Positions 15,097-23,445 are shown, counted from the first letter of the stretch. The stretch: 48,371 nucleotides of DNA from Oscillospiraceae bacterium (GCA_017624715.1 JAGAMN010000065.1:1-48371), one strand, 5' to 3'. Notes: generated by a model not told the origin, from the sequence alone. Numbers and translations are program-made.

Positions 15097-15151
15097 CGGA
15101 GTTAAAAAACTCTTAATGTTATAGAAAGCTTAAGAAATGTTTAACGCGTCC

Positions 15152-15535
15152 CTACTCTTTGATTACGATGCCGATTTGTTCCCCCCTGCGCTGGAGATAG
15201 GCATCTTTGAGTCGGGACAGGTAGGCAAAGGGTTCTTCCGGACTGAGGGGTATGAACTTACCCTGAACAGACTGATGTTTGGGAATGAGCCGGAATGTGG
15301 GTTTCCCGATGTCCAGGCGGCTGGCTGGGATGGTTTTTGTAAGCACAAAGGACTTACCTTCCGGTACGGGGATTCCCAGATTCTCGGTCCTGTCGCCACC
15401 GCACAGCTCCAGGCGGCAGATGGTTTCCCCTGTTAGTTGCATCCGACAGGAAAAGTGATAATAAAGTCCCCGGCGGGTAACTTGGGCTTGTCCGATGTTT
15501 TTATCTCCGAATAGGATTGGGTATGTGCCTTCCAT
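15152..15535 (-). CDS. Hypothetical protein, translation start downstream of hairpin-T6
   Basis: The 127-residue soluble protein (MEGTYPILFGDKNIGQAQVTRRGLYY...) starts at ATG 15535; GGGAG lies 9 nt upstream inside the 3' arm of the hairpin at 15544-15581. It is predicted mostly beta (RRGLYYHFSCRMQL, ICRLELCGG, NLGIPVPEG) with a helix near the C-terminus (PFAYLSRLKDAYLQ). The pattern recurs as an uncharacterised protein in Oscillospiraceae, from memory, with no named domain. It follows mazF, but a terminator-like hairpin lies between them. Confidence 0.7.
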   Translation of the reverse strand: MEGTYPILFGDKNIGQAQVTRRGLYYHFSCRMQLTGETICRLELCGGDRTENLGIPVPEGKSFVLTKTIPASRLDIGKPTFRLIPKHQSVQGKFIPLSPEEPFAYLSRLKDAYLQRRGEQIGIVIKE

Positions 15536-15581
15536 AAAAAACAGCTCCCTTCTGCTGTCACAGTATGCTGCAGAAGGGAGC
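15536..15581 (-). terminator. Hairpin with T6 running into the start codon of the next gene
   Basis: The arms GCTCCCTTCTGC (15544-15555) and GCAGAAGGGAGC (15570-15581) form a perfect 12-bp stem. On the minus strand it is followed by TG, six T and the ATG at 15535. It would terminate mazF transcripts and, in read-through RNA, hide the GGGAG ribosome site. Confidence 0.8.
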
Positions 15582-15586
15582 AATAT

Positions 15587-15949
15587 TCATATTGTGCCGC
15601 TGTTGAGTCCAAAGCTCACGGCAATGGCATCGTTGACCTGGGACATGTGGGCATCGTCCAGGTGACCCATGTGCTCCCGCAAACGGCGCTTATCGATGGT
15701 TCGTATCTGCTCCAAAAGGATCACCGAATCCTTGCTTAAGCCTACGCTGCCGCCGGCAATATTAATGTGGGTGGGAAGCCGGGCTTTTCCTGTCTGAGAA
15801 GTGATCGCCGCGGCGATCACCGTGGGAGAATGGCGGTTGCCGGTATCATTTTGCACGATCAGCACCGGTCTGGTGCCGCCCTGCTCGCTGCCCACCACCG
15901 GCGACAGATCCGCATAGAATATATCCCCCCGTTTGACCGTGGTATCCAT
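15587..15949 (-). CDS. mazF: MazF/PemK-type endoribonuclease toxin
   Basis: The 120-residue product starts at ATG 15949 with GGAG 10 nt upstream; GTG 15958 is the alternative. It is a sequence-specific mRNA interferase by family: KRGDIFYADLSPVVGSEQGGTRPVLIVQND (conserved R of the GTRP loop), a T-V-I-A-A-A-I-T-S strand (active-site T/S), and the C-terminal VILLEQIRTIDKRRL. No MazE-type antitoxin is encoded in the 138 bp before it or elsewhere in the window. It sits behind a YdcC-like lipoprotein gene, where Bacillus-type genomes have alr and ndoAI-ndoA. Confidence 0.93.
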   Translation of the reverse strand: MDTTVKRGDIFYADLSPVVGSEQGGTRPVLIVQNDTGNRHSPTVIAAAITSQTGKARLPTHINIAGGSVGLSKDSVILLEQIRTIDKRRLREHMGHLDDAHMSQVNDAIAVSFGLNSGTI

Positions 15950-16087
15950 GTATCTCACACTCCGAAGAAATCTGCCGGCGCTACCGGATAAATTCCTATG
16001 TAACGCCTTCGGGAATATTCTCCCACGGCTTACAGGAGTTTATACGGCTGTGCCTTCGAAATATCCTATGCTTCGGAGTGCAAGATG

Positions 16088-16645
16088 CTACACAAATGTA
16101 AAATTACCGACATCCATCGACAGGACTCTGCTGCCGCGCCACAATATCTCCGCCCGTACCGGTAGGTCATTGTTTCCCAGCCAGATATCCAGGTGCAGCG
16201 CATCGTCGGCATAGCTGTCATCCACAGCCAGCCGCAGGTACTCCCCTTCCTTTCCGCAGGAGGTGAGGTAGCCACTGCGCAGGGCCTTGAGAAATACCCA
16301 GGGGGCGGAGATGGGCGAAAGCTGGCCATCGGCCAGCAGGTCGAAGGCGATGGCTTTACCATCGAAGGTCAATTTCCCCGTACCGGCGCTGACGGTGCCG
16401 GTGATATCTCGGATACTTTGGGGTTCTGTAACCGTAAAGGTCACATTTCCCTGGGTGTCAGCTTGGCAGGAAAGAGAAAAAATGTGCACCGAGTCGCCGT
16501 AGTCTGCGGTGATTCGGGCATCAAAGCTCACGGGTTGGGAAAGGAGCTTGGTTCGCAGCGCCATGGCCCGATCCAATTCCGCGCCCTGACCTGCACAGCC
16601 CGAAAGGGAAAATAACACCAGCAAACATGCTAGGATCCGTTTCAT
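16088..16645 (-). CDS. LolA/YdcC-like lipoprotein
   Basis: The 185-residue lipoprotein has a signal peptide ending LSGC (Cys17). The mature part is a series of beta strands (VSFDARITADYGDSVHIFSL, VTFTVTEPQSIRDITGTVS, GKLTFDGKAIAFDL), like the half-barrel of LolA and YdcC/LpqN proteins, ending LPVRAEILWRGSRVLSMDVGNFTF (xEixxxgxxvxxxxxxnf, the typical last strands). These proteins bind lipids or act as sporulation membrane factors. It follows nnrD by 12 nt in an order matching the Bacillus acpS-nnrD-ydcC-alr-mazEF neighbourhood. Confidence 0.75.
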   Translation of the reverse strand: MKRILACLLVLFSLSGCAGQGAELDRAMALRTKLLSQPVSFDARITADYGDSVHIFSLSCQADTQGNVTFTVTEPQSIRDITGTVSAGTGKLTFDGKAIAFDLLADGQLSPISAPWVFLKALRSGYLTSCGKEGEYLRLAVDDSYADDALHLDIWLGNNDLPVRAEILWRGSRVLSMDVGNFTFV

Positions 16646-16657
16646 GTAACAACCGCC

Positions 16658-17497
16658 TTATTTCATAAGTCGCGGAAGCACCTCCAACAGATCGCTGGGC
16701 AGCATGCCGTACTGTCCGATTCCCCTGGCGCACAGATCCCCGGCTGCCCCATGGAGCCATGCTCCGCAGGCTGCCGCCGACAAAGACTCCAGACCTTGGC
16801 CGACAAGGCTGACAATGATACCGGCCAACACATCGCCGCTGCCGCCGGTGGCTAACCCAGGATTGCCGGTGGGATTTTGGTAGCAGGTTTCGCCGTCTGT
16901 AATCAGCGTTTTGTGACCTTTCAGTAGCAAAATACAGCCAAATTCCCGAGCAAACGCCATTGCCTCGGCATATCGGTCTTGACCCGAGTAGCCCCAACGG
17001 GCAAATTCACCGGCATGGGGTGTCAGGATCGTGGGAGCGTGCCTTTCGCGCAGTATATCCTTATGTGCGGCCAGTAAATTTATGCCATCGGCATCCAGGA
17101 TCACGGGACAGGTTGCGTTTTCGAGAACGGCCTTCGTTACAGCAAGTGTACCCTCAGATTGCCCCAGGCCGCAGCCGATGAGCACAGCGTCCATTTGGGG
17201 AAGTTTCTCCAGTATTTCCGGGACGGCATCCGCACTAAGCTTACCGTCTACGTCGGGCAGTGGGAAGACAATGGGCTCATTTAGTTTCACTGCCTCAATG
17301 GCGTAGATGCTTTCCGGCACGCCAAGAAACACCAATCCAGCTCCGCTGCGCAGAGCTCCCATGGCGGCTAAAGCTGCTGCGCCGGTATACCCTCGGCTGC
17401 CGCAGAGCAGCAAAATGCGGCCGTAATCGCCCTTGTGGGAAGCGGGTTTGCGGTCGGGTAAGCAGGATAAAACCGCATTATGATCCAGTATTTTCAT
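16658..17497 (-). CDS. nnrD: ADP/ATP-dependent NAD(P)H-hydrate dehydratase
   Basis: The 279-residue enzyme converts S-NAD(P)HX back to NAD(P)H (metabolite repair). It starts at ATG 17497 behind AGAGGTGAT. Ribokinase-fold landmarks: HKGDYGRILLLCGSRGYTGAA at the start, GCGLGQSE, PVILDADGINLLA, TPHAGEFARW, LLKGHKTLI, and the nucleotide-binding loop NPGLATGGSGDVLAG with the catalytic D. The NnrE epimerase domain fused to it in many bacteria is absent, so the epimerase must be elsewhere or missing. It heads the minus-strand cluster with the lipoprotein and mazF. Confidence 0.93.
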   Translation of the reverse strand: MKILDHNAVLSCLPDRKPASHKGDYGRILLLCGSRGYTGAAALAAMGALRSGAGLVFLGVPESIYAIEAVKLNEPIVFPLPDVDGKLSADAVPEILEKLPQMDAVLIGCGLGQSEGTLAVTKAVLENATCPVILDADGINLLAAHKDILRERHAPTILTPHAGEFARWGYSGQDRYAEAMAFAREFGCILLLKGHKTLITDGETCYQNPTGNPGLATGGSGDVLAGIIVSLVGQGLESLSAAACGAWLHGAAGDLCARGIGQYGMLPSDLLEVLPRLMK

Positions 17498-17544
17498 AAG
17501 ATCACCTCTTGGGGTTATGGTAGCAAAAATATATATGTGCGTCA

Positions 17545-17652
17545 AGAGGAACGGATCCTTCGGCTTCGCAGCCTGCAGCTGCTTCGCTCAGGATGACATT
17601 GCCCTCATCCATCACGACTTTCGCCGTGCCACCTTCCCCAAAGGGGAAGGCA
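17545..17652. repeat. Dispersed intergenic repeat units
   Basis: Two units lie back to back: one ending CGCTCAGGATGACA (17585-17598), also found in inverted form at 23275-23384, and one ending in the hairpin CCTTCCCC AAA GGGGAAGG (17632-17650). Both styles recur between genes in gut Clostridia. No coding frame is present. Confidence 0.7.
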
Positions 17653-17664
17653 TGAAAATAATGC

Positions 17665-17693
17665 TTGCTTTTTCTGTATGGATATGGTAATAT
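17665..17693 (+). promoter_or_regulatory. Promoter of pheST T-box operon
   Basis: TTGCTT (17665-17670), 17-bp spacer, TAATAT (17688-17693); start expected near 17700, at the 5' end of the T-box leader. Confidence 0.75.
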
Positions 17694-17699
17694 TCTCAA

Positions 17700-17970
17700 A
17701 GATATGGAAAAGCGATGATTGGGTCGCCTTGTACTGATAAACACAGCTTCAGCGAATGCGGGATGGTGGGAGCCGCTTGAGTGCAGTATTGGGCTTTCCC
17801 CCAGGAGCTGCGGTCTGAAATTACAGTAGGATCAGCCGCGTGACTGCGTTAAACGTCTTGGGCGTGTTTGCGCCTGAAAGTGCACCGTTTATGGTGAATT
17901 GCGGGTGGTACCGCGGAAGGAAGATCCTTTCGTCCCGAAAAGTGGGATGAAAGGATATTTTTTATTTTAA
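17700..17970 (+). promoter_or_regulatory. T-box riboswitch leader of pheST
   Basis: The T-box sequence GGGTGGTACCGCGG (17903-17916) is intact. It is followed by a terminator with stem ATCCTTTCGTCCC (17924-17936)/GGGATGAAAGGAT (17944-17956) and a T-run. The 200 nt before it are structured, consistent with Stem I and the following helices, including a GGGATGGTGGGAGCCG element. By context uncharged tRNA-Phe binding to the T-box bulge would stabilise the antiterminator and allow pheST expression. I could not assign the UUC specifier codon with certainty. Confidence 0.92.
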
Positions 17971-17993
17971 ATTACCTTTTAGGAGGATCAAAT

Positions 17994-19037
17994 ATGAAAC
18001 AACAACTGGAAAACATCCGGCTGCAGGCACTTTCCAGCCTGGATGCCGCTACTTCCCCTGCCGAACTGGAAGAGCTCCGGGTTAAGTGGCTGGGCAAAAA
18101 GGGCGAGCTGACTGCCGTCTTAAAAATGATGGGTAAGCTGTCCGCTGAGGAGCGTCCCGTAATGGGTCAGATGGCTAACTCCGTCCGTGCCGAGATCGAA
18201 GAAAAGCTGGAAAGCCGCAAGACCCAAATCGGTGCTGCCGTTCTGGAAGCCAAGCTGGCTGCCGAGGCCATCGATGTGACCATTCCCGGTGAGGCTGTGA
18301 CATTGGGTCATCAGCACCCCATGAACATGGTGCTGCAGGAAGTCAAGGACATCTTCGTAGGTCTGGGCTATCAGGTGGTAGATGGCCCTGAGGTGGAGCT
18401 TGCTGACTACAACTTTACCCGGCTGAATATCGAGGAGGGTCATCCTTCCCGTGACCGCAGCGATACCTTCTATTTCACCGACGATGACTCTGTGCTGCTG
18501 CGCACCCAGACCAGCCCCATGCAGATTCGCTTTATGGAAAACCACAAGCCCCCCTTCTGCATGCTGGCTCCCGGCCGTGTGTTCCGTAAGGACGAGGCTG
18601 ACGCCACCCACTCCCCCATGTTCCATCAGATCGAAGGTCTGGTGGTGGATGAGCACATCACCATGGGCGACCTGAAGGGCGCGCTGATCTCCATGATGCG
18701 CAAGATCTACGGTGCGGATTCCGAGATGCGGTTCCGTCCCCACCACTTCCCCTTCACCGAGCCCAGCTGCGAAATGGACATGCAGTGCCACAAGTGCCAC
18801 GGCACCGGTGAAATTGACGGTCAGGTATGCTCCACCTGCCACGGCGAGGGCTGGATCGAGCTGCTAGGTGCCGGTATGGTGCATCCGAAGGTTCTGGAAA
18901 GCTGCGGCATTGACCCTGAAAAGTACTCCGGCTTTGCCTTCGGCATGGGCCTGGAGCGTATGGCGATGGGTCGCATGCGGATCAACGACTTGCGTTTGAT
19001 CTTCGACAACGACGTGCGGTTCCTGAACCAGTTCTAA
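17994..19037 (+). CDS. pheS: Phenylalanine-tRNA ligase alpha subunit
   Basis: The 347-residue catalytic subunit of the (alpha-beta)2 enzyme charges tRNA-Phe. ATG 17994 lies behind AGGAGG. The N-terminal coiled coil (residues 1-85) is followed by the class II core: motif 1 (HPMNMVLQEVKDIFVGLGYQ), motif 2 (FCMLAPGRVFRKDEADATHSPMFHQIEG), FRPHHFPFTEPSCEMD, and motif 3 (FGMGLERMAMGRM). Between the core strands sits a four-cysteine insert, C-H-K-C-H-G-T-G ... C-S-T-C-H-G-E-G, where many homologues have a shorter Cys knuckle. It is T-box controlled and cotranscribed with pheT. Confidence 0.97.
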   Translation: MKQQLENIRLQALSSLDAATSPAELEELRVKWLGKKGELTAVLKMMGKLSAEERPVMGQMANSVRAEIEEKLESRKTQIGAAVLEAKLAAEAIDVTIPGEAVTLGHQHPMNMVLQEVKDIFVGLGYQVVDGPEVELADYNFTRLNIEEGHPSRDRSDTFYFTDDDSVLLRTQTSPMQIRFMENHKPPFCMLAPGRVFRKDEADATHSPMFHQIEGLVVDEHITMGDLKGALISMMRKIYGADSEMRFRPHHFPFTEPSCEMDMQCHKCHGTGEIDGQVCSTCHGEGWIELLGAGMVHPKVLESCGIDPEKYSGFAFGMGLERMAMGRMRINDLRLIFDNDVRFLNQF

Positions 19038-19050
19038 GGAGGGAATTTGA

Positions 19051-21438
19051 ATGAAACTGAACAGAAAATGGCTCCATGAGGAGTTTGTAGACCTGTCTTC
19101 CGTCTCCGACAAGGAATATGTGGAGAAACTCACGGTTTTCGGCCAGAAGGTAGAAACCTGGGAGCGGATGGACACAGAAATCAAGAATGTAAAGGTCGGC
19201 AAGGTGGTTTCCATCGTCCGGCATGAAAATTCCGACCACATGTGGGTCTGCCAGGTGGATGTGGGGGGCGAAGAGCCTGTGCAGATCGTTACCGGCGCAC
19301 AGAATGTCCATGAGGGCGACCTTGTGCCTGCCGCTCTGCACAATTCCTATCTGCCCGGCGGTATTCACATTACCAAGGGTAAGCTCCGTGGCGAAAAGTC
19401 CAACGGTATGCTCTGCTCCTTTGCAGAATTGGGTCTGACCCAGAACGATCTGCCCGGCGCTTACGCTGACGGCATTTGGATTCTTAATGATGAGGACTGC
19501 AAGCCCGGTGACGACATCAATCTGGTCATCGGCAACGATGATACCGTGGTGGATTTTGAGATCACCAACAACCGGCCCGACTGCTATTCCATCATCGGTC
19601 TGGCAAGAGAGTCCGCTGCCGCTTTCGGTAAGCAGATGAAGCACCATGAGCCTGTGGTGAAGGGTTCTGATGCCGGCTCTATGCACGAGATGCTGGATGT
19701 GGAAGTGCCCGCCACCGAGCTGTGCAACCGGTACTCTTCCCGGATGGTTGCGAACGTCAAGATTGCTCCCTCTCCCAAGTGGCTCCGGCAGCGTTTAAGA
19801 GCCAACGGCATCCGTCCCATCAACAACATCGTTGACATTACCAACTATGTGATGCTGGAGTACGGTCAGCCCATGCATGCTTTTGACTACCGCTATGTAG
19901 GCTCCGGCAAGATCATTGTCCGGGAAGCTGAGGAAGGCGAAACTCTGACCACACTGGACGGCAATGTCCGTCAGCTGCAGCCCGGTATGCTGGTCATTGC
20001 TGACGAGAATAAGCCCATCGGCCTGGCCGGTATCATGGGCGGCGAGAACTCCGAGATTTTGGATGACACCACCACTGTGGTGTTCGAATCCGCCAACTTC
20101 AACGGCACCTCCATCCGTCAGACCGCTCTGGCTCTGGGTATGCGTACCGAGTCTTCCGGCAAGTTTGAGAAGAACCTGGACCCCATGATGACTGTGCCTG
20201 CTGTGCAGAGAGCCTGTGAGCTGGTAGAGCTGCTGGGTGCCGGCGATGTGATGGACGGCATTATCGACATCATCAACTATGTCCCCGAGGCAAAAACTCT
20301 GCCTCTGGAGCCCGAGAAGATCAACCGTTTGCTGGGCACCGACATTTCCAAGGAAGAAATGGTCAAGTACCTAAACCTGCTGGAGATCGAAGTGGAGGGC
20401 GATACCATCAAAGTTCCCTCCTTCCGTCCCGACCTGAACCTGATGGCAGATGTGGCTGAGGAAATCGGTCGTTCTTACGGCTATAACGAGATCCCCACCA
20501 CCGCTTTTAAGACCTCTACCCAGGGTGGCTACAGCCCCTATATGCTGGCTGAAAACAAGGCTGGTACTCTGTGCCGCGGTTTGGGTTACAATGAGATCAT
20601 TACCTACTCCTTTGTGTCCCCTGCCATCTTCGACCAGATTCGGCTGGGTACGGATTCCCCTCTGCGTAATGCAATGAAGATCCAGAACCCCTTGGGCGAG
20701 GACACCTCCATTATGCGTACCATCGCTCTGCCCTCCATGCTGGACATTCTGAGCCGTAACAATGCTTATCACAACAAGTCCGTGAAGCTCTACGAGCTGG
20801 CTAAGATCTATCTGCCCACTGCCGGTCAGGTGCTGCCGGAAGAGCCCAAGATGCTGGTTTTGGGTACCTTCGGTGCCGGTGAGACCTTCTTTACCCTGAA
20901 GGGCGAGCTGGAAGCCATCTTTGCCGGTCTGCGGCTGCCCAAGGCAAGCTATGCTGCTGTTTCCGACAACCCCTCTTACCACCCCGGCCGCTGCGCGATG
21001 GTCAGCATCGACGGTGTGGAGCTGGGTTACATGGGTCAAGTGCATCCCCTGGTCGCCAAGAACTATGGCCTGGACTGCGAGGTCTACTGCGCTGAACTGA
21101 ACTTCACCAAACTCTTCGAACTGCGGCTGCCTGATCCCACCTACACCCCCCTGCCCAAGTATCCCAGCGTTACCCGTGACCTGGCTTTGGTCTGCGACGA
21201 GGCTGTGACCGTTGCCAGCTGCGAGGATGTGATCAACGCATCTGCCGGTAAGCTGCTGCGTGGCGTAAAGCTCTTTGACATTTATCGTGGCGTTGGTGTT
21301 CCCGAGGGCAAGAAGAGCCTGGCCTTCTCTCTGGAGCTTCGTGCTGACGACCGGACTTTGACCGACAGCGACTCTGAAGCTGTGGTCAGCAAGGTTCTGT
21401 CCGCTCTGGCTGATAAGCTGGGTGCAACCCTGCGGTAA
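19051..21438 (+). CDS. pheT: Phenylalanine-tRNA ligase beta subunit
   Basis: The 795-residue product starts at ATG 19051 behind AAGGAGG, 13 nt after pheS. Domain order: N-terminal part, EMAP-II/OB-like tRNA-binding domain (residues ~40-150, [23 protein letters not shown] and [23 protein letters not shown]), B3/B4 editing domain ([42 protein letters not shown]), B5 ([23 protein letters not shown]), the inactive class II-like core, and a C-terminal ferredoxin-like anticodon-binding domain ([19 protein letters not shown]). Full family length. Confidence 0.97.
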   Translation: MKLNRKWLHEEFVDLSSVSDKEYVEKLTVFGQKVETWERMDTEIKNVKVGKVVSIVRHENSDHMWVCQVDVGGEEPVQIVTGAQNVHEGDLVPAALHNSYLPGGIHITKGKLRGEKSNGMLCSFAELGLTQNDLPGAYADGIWILNDEDCKPGDDINLVIGNDDTVVDFEITNNRPDCYSIIGLARESAAAFGKQMKHHEPVVKGSDAGSMHEMLDVEVPATELCNRYSSRMVANVKIAPSPKWLRQRLRANGIRPINNIVDITNYVMLEYGQPMHAFDYRYVGSGKIIVREAEEGETLTTLDGNVRQLQPGMLVIADENKPIGLAGIMGGENSEILDDTTTVVFESANFNGTSIRQTALALGMRTESSGKFEKNLDPMMTVPAVQRACELVELLGAGDVMDGIIDIINYVPEAKTLPLEPEKINRLLGTDISKEEMVKYLNLLEIEVEGDTIKVPSFRPDLNLMADVAEEIGRSYGYNEIPTTAFKTSTQGGYSPYMLAENKAGTLCRGLGYNEIITYSFVSPAIFDQIRLGTDSPLRNAMKIQNPLGEDTSIMRTIALPSMLDILSRNNAYHNKSVKLYELAKIYLPTAGQVLPEEPKMLVLGTFGAGETFFTLKGELEAIFAGLRLPKASYAAVSDNPSYHPGRCAMVSIDGVELGYMGQVHPLVAKNYGLDCEVYCAELNFTKLFELRLPDPTYTPLPKYPSVTRDLALVCDEAVTVASCEDVINASAGKLLRGVKLFDIYRGVGVPEGKKSLAFSLELRADDRTLTDSDSEAVVSKVLSALADKLGATLR

Positions 21439-21470
21439 ACATCTGTTTGCAAAAAATTTACGTTCCCCAC

Positions 21471-21499
21471 TTTACAGCAGCGCCTTTTTGGGATATAAT
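21471..21499 (+). promoter_or_regulatory. Promoter of ireB
   Basis: TTTACA (21471-21476), 17-bp spacer, TATAAT (21494-21499), 31 nt before the ireB ATG, so the gene need not depend on pheST read-through. Confidence 0.8.
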
Positions 21500-21529
21500 A
21501 CCTGTATCAAGCATCAGGAGGTCGATACC

Positions 21530-21772
21530 ATGACGGAAAATACCATCAAGTTTACCGTTCCCTGTGACGACAAAGACAATATGCGCCGCATCCTCCGGAC
21601 CGTGTTCGACGCTCTGAAGGAAAAGGGCTACAACCCTGTCAACCAGATCGTCGGCTACTTGCTGACGGAAGATCCCACCTATATCACCAACTACAACAAT
21701 GCACGCAGCATGATCTGCAAGCTGGATCGTGACGAGCTGCTGCAGGAACTGGTACGGTGCTATCTGGCTTAA
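21530..21772 (+). CDS. ireB: IreB family regulatory phosphoprotein (UPF0297)
   Basis: The 80-residue protein starts at ATG 21530 behind CAGGAGG. It matches the IreB family nearly throughout: [68 protein letters not shown]. In Enterococcus faecalis IreB is phosphorylated by the Ser/Thr kinase IreK and affects cephalosporin resistance. The usual partners ruvX (yqgF) and the DUF1292 gene do not follow here. The gene has its own promoter and terminator. Any link to the kinase-like protein at 36916-39945 is only a possibility. Confidence 0.93.
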   Translation: MTENTIKFTVPCDDKDNMRRILRTVFDALKEKGYNPVNQIVGYLLTEDPTYITNYNNARSMICKLDRDELLQELVRCYLA

Positions 21773-21784
21773 TGCCATCTCCGC

Positions 21785-21821
21785 CAAGAGGCTTTTGCCA
21801 CGGCAAAAGCCTCTTGTTTTT
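21785..21821 (+). terminator. Terminator after ireB
   Basis: A 14-bp stem, CAAGAGGCTTTTGC (21785-21798) with its complement at 21803-21816, is followed by TTTTT. Confidence 0.9.
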
Positions 21822-21911
21822 AAATCACAAACTTCATACTCCCTCCGTCTTACAAAATCCAAACCCCTCCTGTAACCAGTTTGCCAAGTTCTGGTAATTG
21901 CCTCCGGAGCG

Positions 21912-21940
21912 TTGACACAAAGGTTACAAAATGTTACTAT
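21912..21940 (+). promoter_or_regulatory. Promoter of conserved 96-residue protein gene
   Basis: TTGACA (21912-21917), 17-bp spacer, TACTAT (21935-21940), 32 nt before the ATG at 21972. Confidence 0.75.
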
Positions 21941-21971
21941 TTACCCAGAATCTAAACAGGAGGTAACCGAA

Positions 21972-22262
21972 ATGGCTGATGAAAATGCAGTTCTCATGTA
22001 CAAAGGCCATCCGCTGATGCGGAAGGACAATCTGATCTATTACGGATCCATGGCAGATTCTCATATCGTCATGCTTCAGATCCTGGAGACCAAGAAGGTC
22101 GGCGATCTGGATGTGGCTACTAAGGTTTCTGTCCAGCTTCAGCTTACTGATCCTGCGGCAAAGAGCCGTGACCGGGTCGTTAAGAAGGGCGAAAAAGACG
22201 GACTGTACACCGCTTTGGATTTTGGCTGTGTATGGCTCGAGCGTGCTTTGGCAGGCAAATAA
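21972..22262 (+). CDS. Conserved hypothetical protein, 96 residues
   Basis: It starts at ATG 21972 behind AGGAGG. The acidic-to-neutral soluble protein reads ADENAVLMYKGHPLMRKDNL, then IYYGSMADSHIVMLQILETKK, DVATKVSVQLQLTD, and a basic stretch before YTALDFGCVWLERAL. I recall close homologues as unnamed small proteins in Oscillospiraceae, but no domain name applies. No cysteine pair, signal peptide or membrane segment is seen. Its strong promoter and ribosome site suggest high expression. The NlpC/P60 gene follows 26 nt later and may be cotranscribed. Confidence 0.8.
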   Translation: MADENAVLMYKGHPLMRKDNLIYYGSMADSHIVMLQILETKKVGDLDVATKVSVQLQLTDPAAKSRDRVVKKGEKDGLYTALDFGCVWLERALAGK

Positions 22263-22288
22263 TTCTCAAGTAAGACGGAGGGCATGGT

Positions 22289-23263
22289 ATGAAAACTACT
22301 ACCCGTATTGCCAGCCTTGTGCTGGCATTTTTTCTTTTAATCACTGCCGTTCCCGTGGCAAAAGCCGCCGGCGGCACTATCAAAACAGGCATTGCATTTG
22401 TGGATGCATCCTCTTTGCGGCTGCGCAGTGGCCCATCCACTTCTTCTGCTACCCTGGATTACGCCTACAACGATGAGGTAGTGATCCTGCTGGGCAAAAC
22501 CGGCAGCTGGTACAAAGTCATTTACAATCTGCAGACCGGATATATGCACGCCGATTATCTGGACGTGACTGCCCGGGAAAATGCGGAGCTGGGCTACGGC
22601 AGAATCAACGGCTCCAATGTGAATATCCGCAGTGGCCCGTCCACAAGCTATACATCCATTGCAAAGGGTGGCCTCGGTGACACCGCATACATCATTGGCA
22701 TCAACAATCAATGGTTTAAGATCATTTACGGGGAGCAGATCGGCTATATCCGCAGCGATTATCTGGATCTGACTGAGATCCCCTATGAAAACCGGGATTC
22801 CCAGAAGCAGCCCCTGTTTTTCCGGGGCGGTAAGTCCACCGGTGTGACGCCCAGTGCTTCTGCATTGAAGAGCGGCAGCACCGGCGGTGCGGTCACCACC
22901 GGTCAGGCCATCGTAAACACCGCAAGAAAGTACATTGGCGTTCCCTATGTTTGGGGTGGCGGTAGTCCTTCCGGTTTTGACTGCTCCGGTCTTGTACAGT
23001 ATGCGTTTAAGGCTCACGGCATTAACCTGCCTCGAACCTCCAAGCAGCAATGGACGGTGGGTACAGCCATTTCCAAATCCCAACTGAAGCCCGGCGATCT
23101 GGTGTTCTTCGCCAATACTTACACCACCGGTGTTTCTCATGTGGGCATTTATGTGGGTGACAATCAGTTCATCCATTCATCTTCCAGCAAGGGTGTTATT
23201 ATCTCTTCCCTGAGCAACACCTACTGGGCTGCCCATTATCATGGCTGCCGCCGGGTGCTTTAA
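22289..23263 (+). CDS. Secreted SH3b-SH3b-NlpC/P60 peptidoglycan endopeptidase
   Basis: The 324-residue product starts at ATG 22289 behind GGAGGG. Signal peptide residues 1-27 (ends AKAAG). Two bacterial SH3 repeats follow (~32-95: ASSLRLRSGPSTSSATLDYA; ~103-167: SNVNIRSGPSTSYTSIAKGG), then a linker and the NlpC/P60 domain (~205-324) with catalytic Cys232 (GFDCSGLVQYAF), His284 (SHVGIYVGD) and a third polar residue near FIHSSS. It should cleave D-gamma-Glu-diamino acid bonds in cell-wall stem peptides, anchored by SH3b binding. Possible roles are wall turnover, cell separation or germination. Confidence 0.95.
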   Translation: MKTTTRIASLVLAFFLLITAVPVAKAAGGTIKTGIAFVDASSLRLRSGPSTSSATLDYAYNDEVVILLGKTGSWYKVIYNLQTGYMHADYLDVTARENAELGYGRINGSNVNIRSGPSTSYTSIAKGGLGDTAYIIGINNQWFKIIYGEQIGYIRSDYLDLTEIPYENRDSQKQPLFFRGGKSTGVTPSASALKSGSTGGAVTTGQAIVNTARKYIGVPYVWGGGSPSGFDCSGLVQYAFKAHGINLPRTSKQQWTVGTAISKSQLKPGDLVFFANTYTTGVSHVGIYVGDNQFIHSSSSKGVIISSLSNTYWAAHYHGCRRVL

Positions 23264-23274
23264 GACACATTGAC

Positions 23275-23384
23275 TGTCATCCTGAGCGGAATAAAATGAA
23301 GCCTAAGGATCCGTTTCCTTTATGTATGAAGATACGGATTCTTCGACTCCCCTTCGGCTGCGCTCAGGGTCGCTCAGAATGACA
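23275..23384. repeat. Intergenic palindromic repeat (TGTCATCCTGAGCG ... CGCTCAGAATGACA)
   Basis: The ends TGTCATCCTGAGCG (23275-23288) and CGCTCAGAATGACA (23371-23384) are inverted copies with one mismatch; the inner AAGGATCCG and CTTCGGCTGCGCTCAGG boxes are shared with 17545-17598. Any open frame through it into spoVAD is an artefact. Confidence 0.75.
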
Positions 23385-23415
23385 GCGGGTTTACCCTATT
23401 TAGATTCCACAAACG

Positions 23416-23445
23416 AAAGGCTCGCCGTTTGGCGAGCCTTTTTTT
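23416..23445 (+). terminator. Terminator after NlpC/P60 gene
   Basis: AAAGGCTCGCC (23416-23426)/GGCGAGCCTTT (23431-23441) followed by a T-run. Confidence 0.9.

Noticed and set aside
15950-16087. Possible mazE antitoxin gene before mazF
   Set aside because: No frame with a start, ribosome site and RHH/AbrB-like sequence exists in either strand of this gap.
18120-21045. Long minus-strand frames over pheS and pheT
   Set aside because: Shadow frames of highly codon-biased synthetase genes, without start signals.
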